NCBI RefSeq assembly: GCF_003668565.1
Contig: NZ_RCWJ01000001.1
Location: forward strand, 248,001 to 312,000
Direction: 5' to 3'
Length of the DNA: 64,000 nt
Origin: Mycetocola zhadangensis
Lineage (GTDB): Bacteria; Actinomycetota; Actinomycetes; Actinomycetales; Microbacteriaceae
A model generated the notes under the pieces. The model was given only the letters and a program-made list of their open reading frames with translations. It did not search any database and was not told where the DNA came from. Below, piece after piece: positions 1 to 8,814 of this stretch (positions are counted from its first letter, which is position 1; each line of letters starts with the position of its first letter). The position numbers and the translations under genes were made by a program.

Positions 1-425
1 TGTCGGGAACCCGATTCGCCGGGACGGGTACCGTCGAGATTCCCGACGCTTTCGCGGCTGCCATGGACGACGATTTGTCCGTCCCGCAGGCCCTCGCGGT
101 ATTACATGACACAATAAGGCAGGGGAACTCCTGGCTGGACGGGGAAGACCTCGCGCTCGCGGCGACTGCTCAAGGCCAGGTTATGGCCATGACAGAGGTC
201 CTCGGAATCAATCCGCTCTCCCCGGAATGGTCCAAAACCCAGGACATGTCGGTGCACGCAGCACTGACAACACTCGTCGACCAGCTGCTCGACCGCCGCC
301 AGCAGATGAGGGCTTCGCGTGATTTCGCCGGAGCCGACCAGATCCGTGACGATCTCGCTTCCGCGGGCATCACAATTGAAGACACCCAACAGGGTGCACA
401 TTGGAGTATTGATGGCAGCCAGTAA
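1..425 (+). CDS. cysS: Cysteinyl-tRNA synthetase, C-terminal part (5' truncated by window)
   Basis: The reading frame is open from base 3, so only the C-terminal ~140 residues are present. The stretch AMDDDLSVPQAL is the typical start of the CysRS anticodon-binding DALR region, and SRDFAGADQIRDDL followed by GITIEDTQQGAHW matches the conserved CysRS tail. The catalytic HIGH and KMSKS motifs lie upstream of the window. The enzyme charges tRNA-Cys in the cytoplasm. It overlaps the likely rlmB start by 14 nt, and the cysS-rlmB order is common in actinobacteria. An internal ATG at 63 is not the start, because conserved sequence continues upstream of it. Confidence 0.93.
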   Translation, partial: SGTRFAGTGTVEIPDAFAAAMDDDLSVPQALAVLHDTIRQGNSWLDGEDLALAATAQGQVMAMTEVLGINPLSPEWSKTQDMSVHAALTTLVDQLLDRRQQMRASRDFAGADQIRDDLASAGITIEDTQQGAHWSIDGSQ

Positions 426-1437
426 ACAGAATCGCTCAGGCGCGGTTCGGAAGACCAAAAAGGGCCCAGCCAAGGGCACAGGCGGACTGGGACGACGCTC
501 GCTCGAGGGAAAGGGTCCGACGCCGAAGGCTGAGGACCGTACCTACCACGCGGCCGGAAAGCGCAAGATCGCCAAGGACCGCCTCGCGGCGACCCAGGCG
601 AAGACCGGCGGCGGTCGCCCCGCATCGACCGGTCCTGCGATCCGCAAGCCCAAGCAGAAGCAGTCGGACGACTTCGAAGTGGTCACCGGCCGCAACTCAG
701 TCGTGGAAGCGCTTCGCGCCAAAATCCCAGCGACCGCGCTCTACATGGCTACCCGCATCGAGTTCGATGACCGGGTGAAGGAAGTCCTCGCGCTGGCAAC
801 AGCCCGCGGAATCCCGATTCTCGAGGTCATGCGCCCGGAGCTCGACCGTCTGGCCGGTTTCGACTCTGTGCACCAGGGCCTCGCGCTCAAGGTGCCTCCG
901 TATGAGTACGCGCACCCCAACGACCTGCTCGAGACGGTTATCTCGCGTGGCCAGAAGCCGCTCTTCGTTGCACTTGACGGCATCACCGACCCGCGCAACC
1001 TCGGCGCCATCATTCGTTCGACCGCTGCATTCGGTGGACAGGGCGTCATTGTTCCCCAGCGTCGATCGGTCGGCCTCACCGCATCCGCGTGGAAGACGAG
1101 CGCCGGCGCCGCAGCGCGCACCCCAGTCGCCATGGCCCCGAACCTCACCCAGACACTCAAAGCGTTCAAGGCCGCCGGTGTTTTCGTGATCGGGCTCGAC
1201 GGAGGAGGCGACACTGATCTGCCGGGTCTCGAACTGGCTGACCGCCCCGTCGTCATCGTCGTCGGCAGCGAAGGCAAGGGCCTGTCCCGCCTCGTCACCG
1301 ACACCTGCGACGCGATCGTCTCCATCCCGATCAGTTCAGCGACTGAATCGCTCAACGCTGGCATCGCCGCGTCGGTGACCCTCTACGAAGTGTCAAAGCT
1401 TCGTGAGGCAGCGAAGGCCGCGAAGAAGAAGAAGTAA
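412..1437 (+). CDS. rlmB: 23S rRNA (guanosine-2'-O-)-methyltransferase RlmB, TrmH/SpoU family
   Basis: 341 residues from the ATG at 412; the frame is open further upstream (319), but that part overlaps cysS heavily and lacks family similarity. Residues 1-95 are a Lys/Arg-rich low-complexity extension that may help bind rRNA. Next come the SpoU substrate-binding domain (VVTGRNSVVEALRA) and the SPOUT methyltransferase domain, with its three motifs NLGAIIRSTAAFGG, VGSEGKGLSRL and SIPISSATESLNAGIA forming the SAM-binding knot. The protein ends in KKKK. By family it 2'-O-methylates a guanosine in domain V of 23S rRNA. Likely co-transcribed with cysS; a hairpin follows at 1457-1493. Confidence 0.93.
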   Translation: MAASKQNRSGAVRKTKKGPAKGTGGLGRRSLEGKGPTPKAEDRTYHAAGKRKIAKDRLAATQAKTGGGRPASTGPAIRKPKQKQSDDFEVVTGRNSVVEALRAKIPATALYMATRIEFDDRVKEVLALATARGIPILEVMRPELDRLAGFDSVHQGLALKVPPYEYAHPNDLLETVISRGQKPLFVALDGITDPRNLGAIIRSTAAFGGQGVIVPQRRSVGLTASAWKTSAGAAARTPVAMAPNLTQTLKAFKAAGVFVIGLDGGGDTDLPGLELADRPVVIVVGSEGKGLSRLVTDTCDAIVSIPISSATESLNAGIAASVTLYEVSKLREAAKAAKKKK

Positions 1438-1456
1438 CCGCGGCGGTTGTCGCACG

Positions 1457-1493
1457 ATTGGCGCGATCGGGTCTAGACCCGGTCGCGCCAATT
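1457..1493. terminator. Bidirectional hairpin between rlmB and the DUF4032 gene
   Basis: A near-perfect inverted repeat of about 17 bp per arm with a GGGTCTAGACCC centre lies 20 nt past the rlmB stop. It can act as terminator for the converging genes. Its right half also encodes the last residues (TNWRDRV) and stop of the minus-strand DUF4032 gene. The U tract is poor, so efficiency is uncertain. Confidence 0.65.
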
Positions 1494-2765
1494 CGTTTGT
1501 GCCTCGTCCGCGTCGATAACCCGGTTGGGCAGGGTGATCGTCCCGGTGAGCGGCGCGATCACCGTTGCTTCATCACGGCGGTGGCGAAGCACGGAGTTGA
1601 TGTATGAGGTGAGGGCCTCAGCGAGCGGGATGCTCCGCGCTTCGTTCTGCGACATGAACCAGCGGTGCTCGAGCAGTTGGTGGAACATCTCGGCAGGTTC
1701 GAGCTTGCCCTTGAGGTCGCGGGGGATCGATTTGATGACCGGTTCGAAGACCCGACTGACCCACTCGTGAGCCACCATCTCCTCATCGAGGTCACTCTTG
1801 CCGTGTGTCGCGGCATACGAGTCGAGGTCGTTGAGCAGTCGGCGCGCCTGGTTCTCGCCCGCGTCGAGCCCGGTGAGTCGGAGGAGCCGACGCTGGTGGT
1901 GCCCGGCGTCAACGACCTTGGGCTGGATGCGGACGGTTGTTCCGCTCTCATCGGTGCGGATCGCCAGTTCTTCAATGTCGAAGCCGAGGCTGTTGAGGCG
2001 TTGAACGCGTTCACTGATGCGCCAGCGTTCGTTCGAGGCAAACGACTCGGAACCGGTGAGTTCTTTCCAGAGCGAGCGGTATGCGGCGACGATGCCGTCA
2101 GACACGCTGATCGGGTCAAGCTCGTCATCGACGCGCCCACCCGCCTCCAGGTCCATCAGCTCGCCGGCAATGTTGACCCGAGCGATCTCGAGATCGTTTT
2201 CGCGCTGCCCGTTCGACAAACCACCGTCGTACAGCTGGCCAGTCTCAGCATCGACGAGGTACGCGGCGAACGCGCCGGCGTCGCGACGGAAGAGGGTGTT
2301 CGAGAGCGAAACGTCACCCCAGAAGAAGCCGGCAATGTGCAAACGCACAAGAAGAACGGCGAGAGCGTCGACGAGACGGTTCGCCGTGTCAGGGCGCAGG
2401 GTCTGTGAGAACAGAGCGCGGTAGGGGAGCGAGAACTTGAGGTGCCTCGTGACCAGCACGCTGGGGAGCGGAGCGCCGGACTCTTCTGCACGCCCGGTGA
2501 TGACCGCGACGGGGTCGACGCACGGTATGTCCAGCTTCTGCAGGTTGCGCAGCATGTCGTATTCGCCGCGGGCCATCTCCGTGGTGGTCTCTTTGACCGC
2601 GACGACGTAACCGGAGAGGTTAGCGAAGCGAACGAGGTGGCGGGAGATGCCCTTGGGTAGCGAGGCGATGGTGTCGCTTGGCCAGGCCTCCAGGGGGAGC
2701 TCCCACGGGAGGTCGAGGAGGGCGGGGTCGACCGTTGCGGCCGTGATGTTGAGTGATGCGCTCAT
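1473..2765 (-). CDS. DUF4032 domain protein with kinase-like N-terminal lobe
   Basis: 430 residues. The N-terminal half resembles a lipopolysaccharide/Kdo-kinase-type fold: VVAVKETT holds the candidate ATP-binding lysine, GFFWGDVSLSNTL is the catalytic loop with its Asp and Asn, and AYLVDAETG is the metal-binding segment. The C-terminal half (from about residue 230, with VQPKVVDAGHHQRRLLRLTGLDAGENQARRLLND-like features) corresponds to DUF4032, an actinobacterial family of unknown function. No Shine-Dalgarno sequence precedes the ATG; a TACTGT box lies about 10 nt upstream. Kinase activity is inferred from motifs only and the substrate is unknown. It lies downstream of ugpC on the same strand, with a hairpin between. 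Confidence 0.8.
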   Translation of the reverse strand: MSASLNITAATVDPALLDLPWELPLEAWPSDTIASLPKGISRHLVRFANLSGYVVAVKETTTEMARGEYDMLRNLQKLDIPCVDPVAVITGRAEESGAPLPSVLVTRHLKFSLPYRALFSQTLRPDTANRLVDALAVLLVRLHIAGFFWGDVSLSNTLFRRDAGAFAAYLVDAETGQLYDGGLSNGQRENDLEIARVNIAGELMDLEAGGRVDDELDPISVSDGIVAAYRSLWKELTGSESFASNERWRISERVQRLNSLGFDIEELAIRTDESGTTVRIQPKVVDAGHHQRRLLRLTGLDAGENQARRLLNDLDSYAATHGKSDLDEEMVAHEWVSRVFEPVIKSIPRDLKGKLEPAEMFHQLLEHRWFMSQNEARSIPLAEALTSYINSVLRHRRDEATVIAPLTGTITLPNRVIDADEAQTNWRDRV

Positions 2766-2781
2766 GGTGGGTTAAACAGTA

Positions 2782-2818
2782 GCGCCGGCTGACGGGGCGA
2801 TACCCCGTCAGCCGGCGC
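2782..2818 (-). terminator. Hairpin terminator after ugpC
   Basis: A perfect 16-bp inverted repeat (GCGCCGGCTGACGGGG with its complement, 5-nt loop) lies 8 nt beyond the ugpC stop on the minus strand and before the DUF4032 gene. There is no long U tract, as is usual in high-GC actinobacteria. Confidence 0.75.
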
Positions 2819-2825
2819 GATGCTG

Positions 2826-3929
2826 TTAGTCGGCGACGACAGCCTTGTTGCCGAGGCGCAGGCCCGACTCGACGTCGAAGACGTGCACGTGGCGCGGCGT
2901 CGGGATCAGGAAGACCTTCTCGCCTGCGTGGGCGTGTGTGCGTCCATCGACACGAGCGACGATGTCTGTGCGCTTGCCGTTGACGTCTGCGTGACCGTAA
3001 AGGTATCCGTCAGCACCGAGTTCCTCGACCAGGTCGACCTGGACCTCGAGACCGTTGCCTGGCTCAGTGGAAACCTCGATGTCCTCGGGGCGAACACCAA
3101 CGGTGACCTGACGAGCGCTGGTCTCGCTCAGGGTGTCGCGGTCAACCGGAACGACGCGAGCGCCGAACTGGATGCCGCCGTCAGCGAGGTCAGCGGTGAG
3201 CAGGTTCATGGCGGGTGAGCCAATGAATCCGGCGACGAAGACGTTCTGTGGCTTCTCGTACAGGTCGCGCGGGGTGCCAACCTGCTGCAGGATTCCGTCC
3301 TTGAGGACCGCGATGCGGTCACCCATGGTCAGTGCCTCTGTCTGGTCGTGCGTGACGTAGACCGTGGTGACGCCGAGTCGACGCTGGAGCGAAGCGATCT
3401 GCGTGCGGGTCTGAACGCGGAGCTTGGCGTCGAGGTTCGACAGTGGCTCGTCCATAAGGAAGACCTGAGGCTGACGAACGATGGCGCGGCCCATGGCGAC
3501 GCGCTGACGCTGACCACCGGAGAGAGCCTTCGGCTTGCGAGTCAGGTACTCCTCGAGGTCGAGGAGCTTGGCGGCCTCAAGAACGCGAGCGGCGCGCTCG
3601 TCCTTGTTGACGCCGGCGATCTTCAGGGCGAAGCCCATGTTCTCAGCGACGGTCATGTGCGGGTACAGAGCGTAGTTCTGGAACACCATGGCGATGTCGC
3701 GGTCTTTCGGCGGAACGTCGGTGACGTCCCGGTCGCCGATGAGGATGCGACCATCGTTGACCTCTTCGAGGCCGGCGAGCATGCGCAGCGAGGTTGACTT
3801 ACCACAACCGGACGGCCCGACCAGGACGAGGAATTCGCCATCGGCGACCTCGAGGCTGAGCTTGTCAACGGCGGCGCGTGTACCACCGGGGTACAGGCGT
3901 GTGGCGTTGTCAAAGGTTACTGATGACAT
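2826..3929 (-). CDS. ugpC: Sugar ABC transporter ATP-binding protein, UgpC/MsmK/MalK type
   Basis: 367 residues. Walker A GPSGCGKST, signature LSGGQRQR, Walker B VFLMDEPLSNLD and the switch histidine (YVTHDQTEA) are intact; the C-terminal ~130 residues form the TOBE/OB regulatory domain typical of MalK-like ATPases. The ATG at 3929 (protein MSSVTFDNATRL) is preceded by GAAGGAGAAG; upstream ATGs to 4007 lack support. No permease or binding-protein gene is adjacent. Stand-alone MsiK/UgpC-type ATPases of actinobacteria commonly energise several carbohydrate importers, so a shared role is likely. The symbol reflects family, not proven glycerol-3-phosphate specificity. Confidence 0.9.
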   Translation of the reverse strand: MSSVTFDNATRLYPGGTRAAVDKLSLEVADGEFLVLVGPSGCGKSTSLRMLAGLEEVNDGRILIGDRDVTDVPPKDRDIAMVFQNYALYPHMTVAENMGFALKIAGVNKDERAARVLEAAKLLDLEEYLTRKPKALSGGQRQRVAMGRAIVRQPQVFLMDEPLSNLDAKLRVQTRTQIASLQRRLGVTTVYVTHDQTEALTMGDRIAVLKDGILQQVGTPRDLYEKPQNVFVAGFIGSPAMNLLTADLADGGIQFGARVVPVDRDTLSETSARQVTVGVRPEDIEVSTEPGNGLEVQVDLVEELGADGYLYGHADVNGKRTDIVARVDGRTHAHAGEKVFLIPTPRHVHVFDVESGLRLGNKAVVAD

Positions 3930-4214
3930 GGGTACTTCTCCTTCACCGGCAGGTACGTGCCGGACGATCCGAGTGAATGGATTCATGCGCCGCATGCTGC
4001 ATTGCATGCTCCCGGGTGCCGGTCAGGCATACGAGAGATCATCAGTATGACAGATTCCCGCGAGGCTCGTCCTTCAATGGTGCGATTTCGCACCGGGCGC
4101 GCCGAGGTGCCATCCAGCATCCGTTTGGGAATTTCACAGTCAGGGCAACTACGATCGATTCGTGTTTGGCGCCTGAAACGTGCCCGCAACCCGACATACA
4201 CGAAGCGAGGATCC

Positions 4215-5153
4215 ATGACGAACGGCGGACCTGAGTCCAGTCCGACGAAGAACCAGCGACGTGAAGCAACCCGTGAGAAGGCGAAAGAACTTCGCGATGC
4301 TCAGCGCAAACGGGACCTTCGCAACAAGATCTTCCTTCAGGGTGGACTCGTCCTCGCTATCGTCGCCGTCGTCGTCGGAATCACCTTTGTGATCACGAGC
4401 GCGATCCGACCGCCGACCGCTGGGCCGAGCAACATGGCGTCTGACGGAATCGTCGTCGGTCAACAGCTCAAGGCGGCACAGACGTCTGCGATTCCGGCCG
4501 GTTCCGACCCAAAGCCCACGCAGATCGACCCGAACGTTCCCAACATTCGGATCTACGTTGACTACCTCTGCCCGATTTGCGGCGAGTTCGAAAAGGCCAA
4601 CTCGGAGCAGCTGGCAACCTGGGCTGAAAACGGCACGGCCACCGTTGAGTACCACCCCATCGCTATTCTGACCGGCCGGTCCGCAGGCACCCAGTATTCG
4701 CTGCGCGCCGCAAATGCCGCAGCGTGTGTTGCGAACTACGCGCCGGATTCGTTCTTCGTGTTCAGCACGCTGCTCTTCGACGATCAGCCTGAGGAAGGCA
4801 CAGAAGGTCACAGCGATGACGAGCTCAGCGCGATCGCCAAGACGGCACTCGGGTCAGGGGAAGAGTCGCCGGGCGGTTCGACGCTCAGCTCGATCTCCAA
4901 ATGCATCGATGACGGCACCTACAAGACCTGGGTGCAGGAATCCACAGATCGGGCGACAACCCAGCCCGTCCCCAACTCCAATCTCGAGAAGGTCAAGGGA
5001 ACGCCCACGGTCCTCGTGAACGACAAGCAGTACACCGGCTCCATCACTGACCCGAAGGAGTTCCAGGCGTTCGTGCTCTCGGTTGCCAGTGAGACATACG
5101 CCCAGTCGTCCTCGACAGCCACGCCCACGCCGACCGAGATTCCAGCAGGCTAG
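4215..5153 (+). CDS. Membrane-anchored DsbA-like thioredoxin-domain protein
   Basis: 312 residues, ATG at 4215 after AGCGAGGATCC. A charged cytoplasmic segment (residues 1-37) is followed by one transmembrane helix (39-64) and an extracytoplasmic DsbA-type thioredoxin fold. The active-site CxxC is C119-P-I-C122 in VDYLCPICGEF, and the cis-Pro segment is GTPTVLVND. Two more cysteines sit in the helical insert. The tail is Thr/Pro-rich (TATPTPTEIPAG). The family forms or reshuffles disulfides in exported proteins. No DsbB/VKOR partner is adjacent. It converges with the ThrE-type gene, the stop codons overlapping by 3 nt. Confidence 0.87.
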   Translation: MTNGGPESSPTKNQRREATREKAKELRDAQRKRDLRNKIFLQGGLVLAIVAVVVGITFVITSAIRPPTAGPSNMASDGIVVGQQLKAAQTSAIPAGSDPKPTQIDPNVPNIRIYVDYLCPICGEFEKANSEQLATWAENGTATVEYHPIAILTGRSAGTQYSLRAANAAACVANYAPDSFFVFSTLLFDDQPEEGTEGHSDDELSAIAKTALGSGEESPGGSTLSSISKCIDDGTYKTWVQESTDRATTQPVPNSNLEKVKGTPTVLVNDKQYTGSITDPKEFQAFVLSVASETYAQSSSTATPTPTEIPAG

Positions 5154-6490
5154 ATCGTTTCGTCCTGCTTGCGGCTCAGCCGCACCTGAACTCCCATGAG
5201 TGGTCCAACGAACCGGCGCTGAATGCGGCGGGCTGGGCCGAGCAGGCTCTGGACGACATACTGTCCGAGCAGGGTTCCAGCCGCCAGGGCGACCGCGACT
5301 GATGCGGCTTCGAGCATGCTGAGAAGTCCGTCGATGGACCCGGCGCTGAGTTCGAGAAGACCTCGGAACAGGATCGCGCCTGGCACCAGGGGCACCAGCG
5401 CCGAAACGACGAGGGGGAGCGGGGGCACCCGCGCGGCTCGGGATGCGAACGCAGCGAGCACGCCGACAACAAACGCGGCGATCCCACCACTCCACGCCAT
5501 ACCGAAGTCAGAGGTGAGTGCTGCCGTGAACACCAGGTAACCGAGCACCCCGAGCACGCAGACCGCCCAGAAAGCCCGCGGAGGCACTTCGACACCCAGC
5601 GCGAAGCCGACGACGATGACGACGCTGCCGACGAGCGCCAGGGTGATCCCCTCGAGGGTTGGCGGCACATAGGGTTCGATATTGAGCAGGATTCCAAACC
5701 GCGCGAGCAGCATGCTGGTACCAGCGACTCCGGCGACGAGCCCGCCCGTGATGAGCAGAGCTTCGAGTACCCGTGCGGTTCCGGTGACGTAGAACCCGGA
5801 AAGCACGTCCTGAACCGCGCCGAACGAGGTGACCCCGGCGAGCAGCATGATGATCGTGGCCACGACGACGAGAGACGAGCTCGCGTCGGGATCAAGAACG
5901 TGGACGAGCGCGGCGACCAGTGGACCGATCGCTCCACCGGCAAGGGTTTGGTAAAACACCGAGATGCGGGTGCGCGCAAGCGTGCTGGTCACCAGGTCGA
6001 CAACGAATGTGGCAAAAAATGCCGCGCAAATAACGAGCAGGCCGCCGCCGAGCAGGAGAGCGGCACCGGCACCAACAAGGCTCCAGCCCACCCGCCGGAC
6101 GACGGTTGGGTAGATCGGCTTGGCGCGGATGATCGCATCCACGCGAGAGCGGGCCTCGACGACAGAAACCGGGGTGTGCAGCAGGTCGCCGATCAGGGTA
6201 GACGTGTTGGTGAGGCGGGTGTAATCGAGAGTGCGGTACTTGACGTTGCGACTCTTTGTGATTGTGTCGCCCGAGTCGGCGTCGTCGTAAGTCAATGTGA
6301 TCACCGTGTGCGTGACATCCGCTTCGCAACCGCGAAGACCGTACGCGCGGGTCACAGCGAGCATGGACGCTGTCGCGTCTTCGGCGCTGGCGCCGGATGC
6401 GAAGATCACCTCGCCACAGCGAATAGCGAGGTCGAGAATGGAGCGGCTGGCGTTTGTTCCGCCGGCGGGCGCGGGGAACGCGAGTGCCAT
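5150..6490 (-). CDS. Threonine/serine exporter family protein (ThrE-like)
   Basis: 446 residues from the ATG at 6490, which follows GAAGGATTTC. The N-terminal domain (DUF1212) carries the family segment GGTNASRSILDLAIRCGEVIF, and about ten hydrophobic helices follow from residue ~130, covering the DUF1212 and DUF3815 halves in one chain as in Corynebacterium ThrE. The family exports threonine and serine across the cytoplasmic membrane using the proton gradient. A longer reading from upstream starts lacks a better ribosome-binding site. Monocistronic by position; tRNA-Thr follows divergently. Confidence 0.86.
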   Translation of the reverse strand: MALAFPAPAGGTNASRSILDLAIRCGEVIFASGASAEDATASMLAVTRAYGLRGCEADVTHTVITLTYDDADSGDTITKSRNVKYRTLDYTRLTNTSTLIGDLLHTPVSVVEARSRVDAIIRAKPIYPTVVRRVGWSLVGAGAALLLGGGLLVICAAFFATFVVDLVTSTLARTRISVFYQTLAGGAIGPLVAALVHVLDPDASSSLVVVATIIMLLAGVTSFGAVQDVLSGFYVTGTARVLEALLITGGLVAGVAGTSMLLARFGILLNIEPYVPPTLEGITLALVGSVVIVVGFALGVEVPPRAFWAVCVLGVLGYLVFTAALTSDFGMAWSGGIAAFVVGVLAAFASRAARVPPLPLVVSALVPLVPGAILFRGLLELSAGSIDGLLSMLEAASVAVALAAGTLLGQYVVQSLLGPARRIQRRFVGPLMGVQVRLSRKQDETI

Positions 6491-6589
6491 GAAATCCTTC
6501 AAGTTTGTTACTTCAAGGATGCCACGCGTTTGAGGTCTCTCCCGGTGGCACGAAACGCCCCGTCGGTTCGTTATGATTGACAGGTCCAC

Positions 6590-6663
6590 GCCGCCTTAGC
6601 TCAGTTGGCCAGAGCAGCGCACTTGTAATGCGCAGGTCGTCGGTTCGAATCCGACAGGCGGCT
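6590..6663 (+). tRNA. tRNA-Thr (anticodon TGT)
   Basis: A 74-nt cloverleaf: acceptor GCCGCCT pairs with AGGCGGC, the anticodon stem GCGCA/TGCGC encloses loop CTTGTAA with anticodon TGT at 6624-6626, and the T arm is GTCGG-TTCGAAT-CCGAC. The CCA end is not encoded. Confidence 0.96.
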
Positions 6664-6726
6664 CTCAGGAGAGATGCTCGGCACTCTCCCCGTGATGTGC
6701 GTTCCGTGCAGAGATGAGACCCTGCA

Positions 6727-7680
6727 GTGCTGGATTCTTCCCCATCGCGCCGGCTCCCGGTTTGGTTGTCGCTCGTGCTCGCCGCTGTGTGCGGCGCTGG
6801 GATCGCCGCGCAGACCCGGATCAATGGGGCGCTCGGTTTGGCCCTCGGCGACGGCTTCACCGCTGGTGTGATTTCGTTCGGTTCCGGTCTTCTTATCCTG
6901 CTGGTGGTCATGGCGATCGTCCCGAAAGGACGGAGGGGGCTCGGCGTCGTCGTTGCGGGCCTTCGCGACCGCAGCGTGCCGGTGTGGAGCGTTCTCGGTG
7001 GTGTCGCCGGAGCGTTCTTCGTCCTGTCGCAGGGCGTCACCGGAGCGGTCATTGGTGTGGCCCTCTTCAGCGTTGCGCTAGTCGCCGGGCAAACGATCTC
7101 GGGCCTCGTGCTTGATCGCAGGGGCTTTGGCTCGCAGGCGCACGTGGGGTTCACCTGGCCGAGGCTCACCGGCGCCGCGCTCACCGTCGTGGCGGTTGCG
7201 ATCTCCATGTCGACGCAGCTGCGCTCTGATTTTCCGGTCTGGATGCTGCTCATGCCGCTCATCGCCGGCTTCGGCAGCGGGTGGCAAAGCGCCGTCAACG
7301 GGCGTGTGCGCGCTCGGGCCGGCAGCGCGCTGACAGCGACGTTCCTCAACTTCCTCATCGGAACGACGGCCCTGGTTCTCGTCGCAGTGGTTCGCAACGC
7401 GTTCGCGGGCTGGCCGACGAGTCTTCCTGCGGAGCCGTTGCTTTACCTCGGCGGTGCGATCGGCTGCGTCTTCATCGGAGTCAACGCCTTCCTCGTCAGC
7501 CACACCGGGGTTCTTGTACTCGGACTTGGCACAGTGACCGGCCAATTGCTCACCTCGGTCGCCATCGATGCATTCGCGCCTGGCGATAACCCGCTTGCTG
7601 CGACGACCGTCGTTGGGGCGCTGCTCGCGCTTGTCGCTGTGGCGATCGCGACACTGCGGGTGCGCCCCAAGCGGCTCTAG
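6727..7680 (+). CDS. DMT-family transporter, DUF606/YdcZ type
   Basis: 317 residues with a GTG start. About ten hydrophobic helices form two repeats of five; both repeats contain a glycine/asparagine-rich motif (AAQTRINGALG near residue 28 and WQSAVNGRVRARAG near 185), characteristic of the YdcZ/DUF606 branch of drug/metabolite transporters. The substrate is unknown. It converges with the nitroreductase gene, the ends overlapping by 4 nt. Confidence 0.85.
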   Translation: MLDSSPSRRLPVWLSLVLAAVCGAGIAAQTRINGALGLALGDGFTAGVISFGSGLLILLVVMAIVPKGRRGLGVVVAGLRDRSVPVWSVLGGVAGAFFVLSQGVTGAVIGVALFSVALVAGQTISGLVLDRRGFGSQAHVGFTWPRLTGAALTVVAVAISMSTQLRSDFPVWMLLMPLIAGFGSGWQSAVNGRVRARAGSALTATFLNFLIGTTALVLVAVVRNAFAGWPTSLPAEPLLYLGGAIGCVFIGVNAFLVSHTGVLVLGLGTVTGQLLTSVAIDAFAPGDNPLAATTVVGALLALVAVAIATLRVRPKRL

Positions 7681-8213
7681 GGGAGCACGCTGAGGAACTG
7701 CTCGGCGTCAATCGGTTTGCGGTGGCCTGCTTTGCTGTTCTCCGGAATTCCGCCGACGTAGAGCCAGCCCAGAAGCTGCTCCTTCTTCGAAAGGCCGTGA
7801 AGTTTGCGAACGGGCTTTGATCGGGTGTAGTGCCCCGTGCGCCAGATCACGCCCCAGCCCGCGTCGGCCAGGAGGAGGCTGAGGGTGTGCGCCACGCCGG
7901 ACGCCACAGCTTCCTGCTCCCAGCCGGGTACTTTTCCGCTCTTCTGTTTACAGAAGACAATGGCGATCAGAAGCGAGGCGCGAAGAGGCTTCTGTGACGG
8001 CTTGTCGTCGTGTTCTGCCCGCGCGATCGCCTCGCCCAGGCGAACCCTGTCGTCGCCCCTCAGCTCGATCAAACGCCATGGATGGAGTGCTCCATGATCA
8101 GCGACGCGAGCGGATGCTGCGACGAGCGGCAGCAGGTCCTCGTGCGTTGGGGCTTTCTCCGTGACGCGCGAGTACGACCGTCTGCCCTCGACGGCAGCGA
8201 GTACGTCCGGCAC
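7677..8213 (-). CDS. Nitroreductase-family protein
   Basis: 178 residues, GTG start at 8213, just 2 nt after the msrB stop, so translation is probably coupled. RRSYSRVTEKAPTHEDLLPLVAAS and NH2-terminal RRS are typical of FMN-binding nitroreductases; AHTLSLLLADAGWGVIWRTG and LLGWLYVGG match the conserved helix and C-terminal strand that contact FMN. The HALHPWRLIEL-type segment is the flavin/substrate region. Members reduce nitro compounds, quinones or flavins with NAD(P)H; the substrate here is unknown. Pairing with msrB suggests a redox-stress role. Confidence 0.85.
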   Translation of the reverse strand: MPDVLAAVEGRRSYSRVTEKAPTHEDLLPLVAASARVADHGALHPWRLIELRGDDRVRLGEAIARAEHDDKPSQKPLRASLLIAIVFCKQKSGKVPGWEQEAVASGVAHTLSLLLADAGWGVIWRTGHYTRSKPVRKLHGLSKKEQLLGWLYVGGIPENSKAGHRKPIDAEQFLSVLP

Positions 8214-8215
8214 GC

Positions 8216-8617
8216 CTAGTCTTGCGCCTGAAAGTTCAAAGCAATGGAGTTCATGCAGTAACGATCACCGGTTGGTGTTCCGAATCCGTCGTCAAACACG
8301 TGGCCGAGGTGGGAGTCACAGTTTGCGCAGCGAACCTCGGTGCGAACCATTCCGAGTGTTTTGTCCTCGATGAGCTTGACCGCTTCCGGTCGAACGGACT
8401 CGTAAAAACTCGGCCATCCGCAGCCGGAATCGAATTTGGTACCGCTCTGAAACAGCTCAGCCCCGCATGCGCCACAGGTGTAGACGCCCGCCCGGCTCTC
8501 GTCGAGCAGTTCACCTGTCCACGGTCGTTCCGTCGCGGCCTCGCGAAGCACCGCATACTGCTCAGGGTTGAGTTCGTCGCGCCACTGCTCGTCGCTCTTC
8601 TGGACCTGCTCTGTCAT
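8216..8617 (-). CDS. msrB: Peptide-methionine (R)-S-oxide reductase
   Basis: 133 residues. Zinc cysteines are C48xxC51 (YTCGACG) and C97xxC100 (RCANC); the catalytic cysteine is C121 in GDRYCMNS. GWPSFY and GHVFDDGP-type sequence (GHVFDDGFG) match the family. The ATG at 8617 is preceded by GCTGAGGAGAGAAAC. The enzyme repairs methionine-R-sulfoxide in proteins. It is the first gene of a two-gene unit with the nitroreductase. Confidence 0.96.
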   Translation of the reverse strand: MTEQVQKSDEQWRDELNPEQYAVLREAATERPWTGELLDESRAGVYTCGACGAELFQSGTKFDSGCGWPSFYESVRPEAVKLIEDKTLGMVRTEVRCANCDSHLGHVFDDGFGTPTGDRYCMNSIALNFQAQD

Positions 8618-8814
8618 GTTTCTCTCCTCAGCAAAAGTATTCGTCTCCCATTTAACCCGCGATGCGTTCCGGATGTTCCCTTGTGACGGAATGCTCGGGA
8701 AAGGCTGAGCATTCAGTTGCCAGGATTCCGTGTGGCCTCGCCGGACGCACAGTCCTGCAACGTTAGGATTGCCAGCGAACAGCGGGCTTGCCCGCGCGGA
8801 TTGGAGGAGGACAC

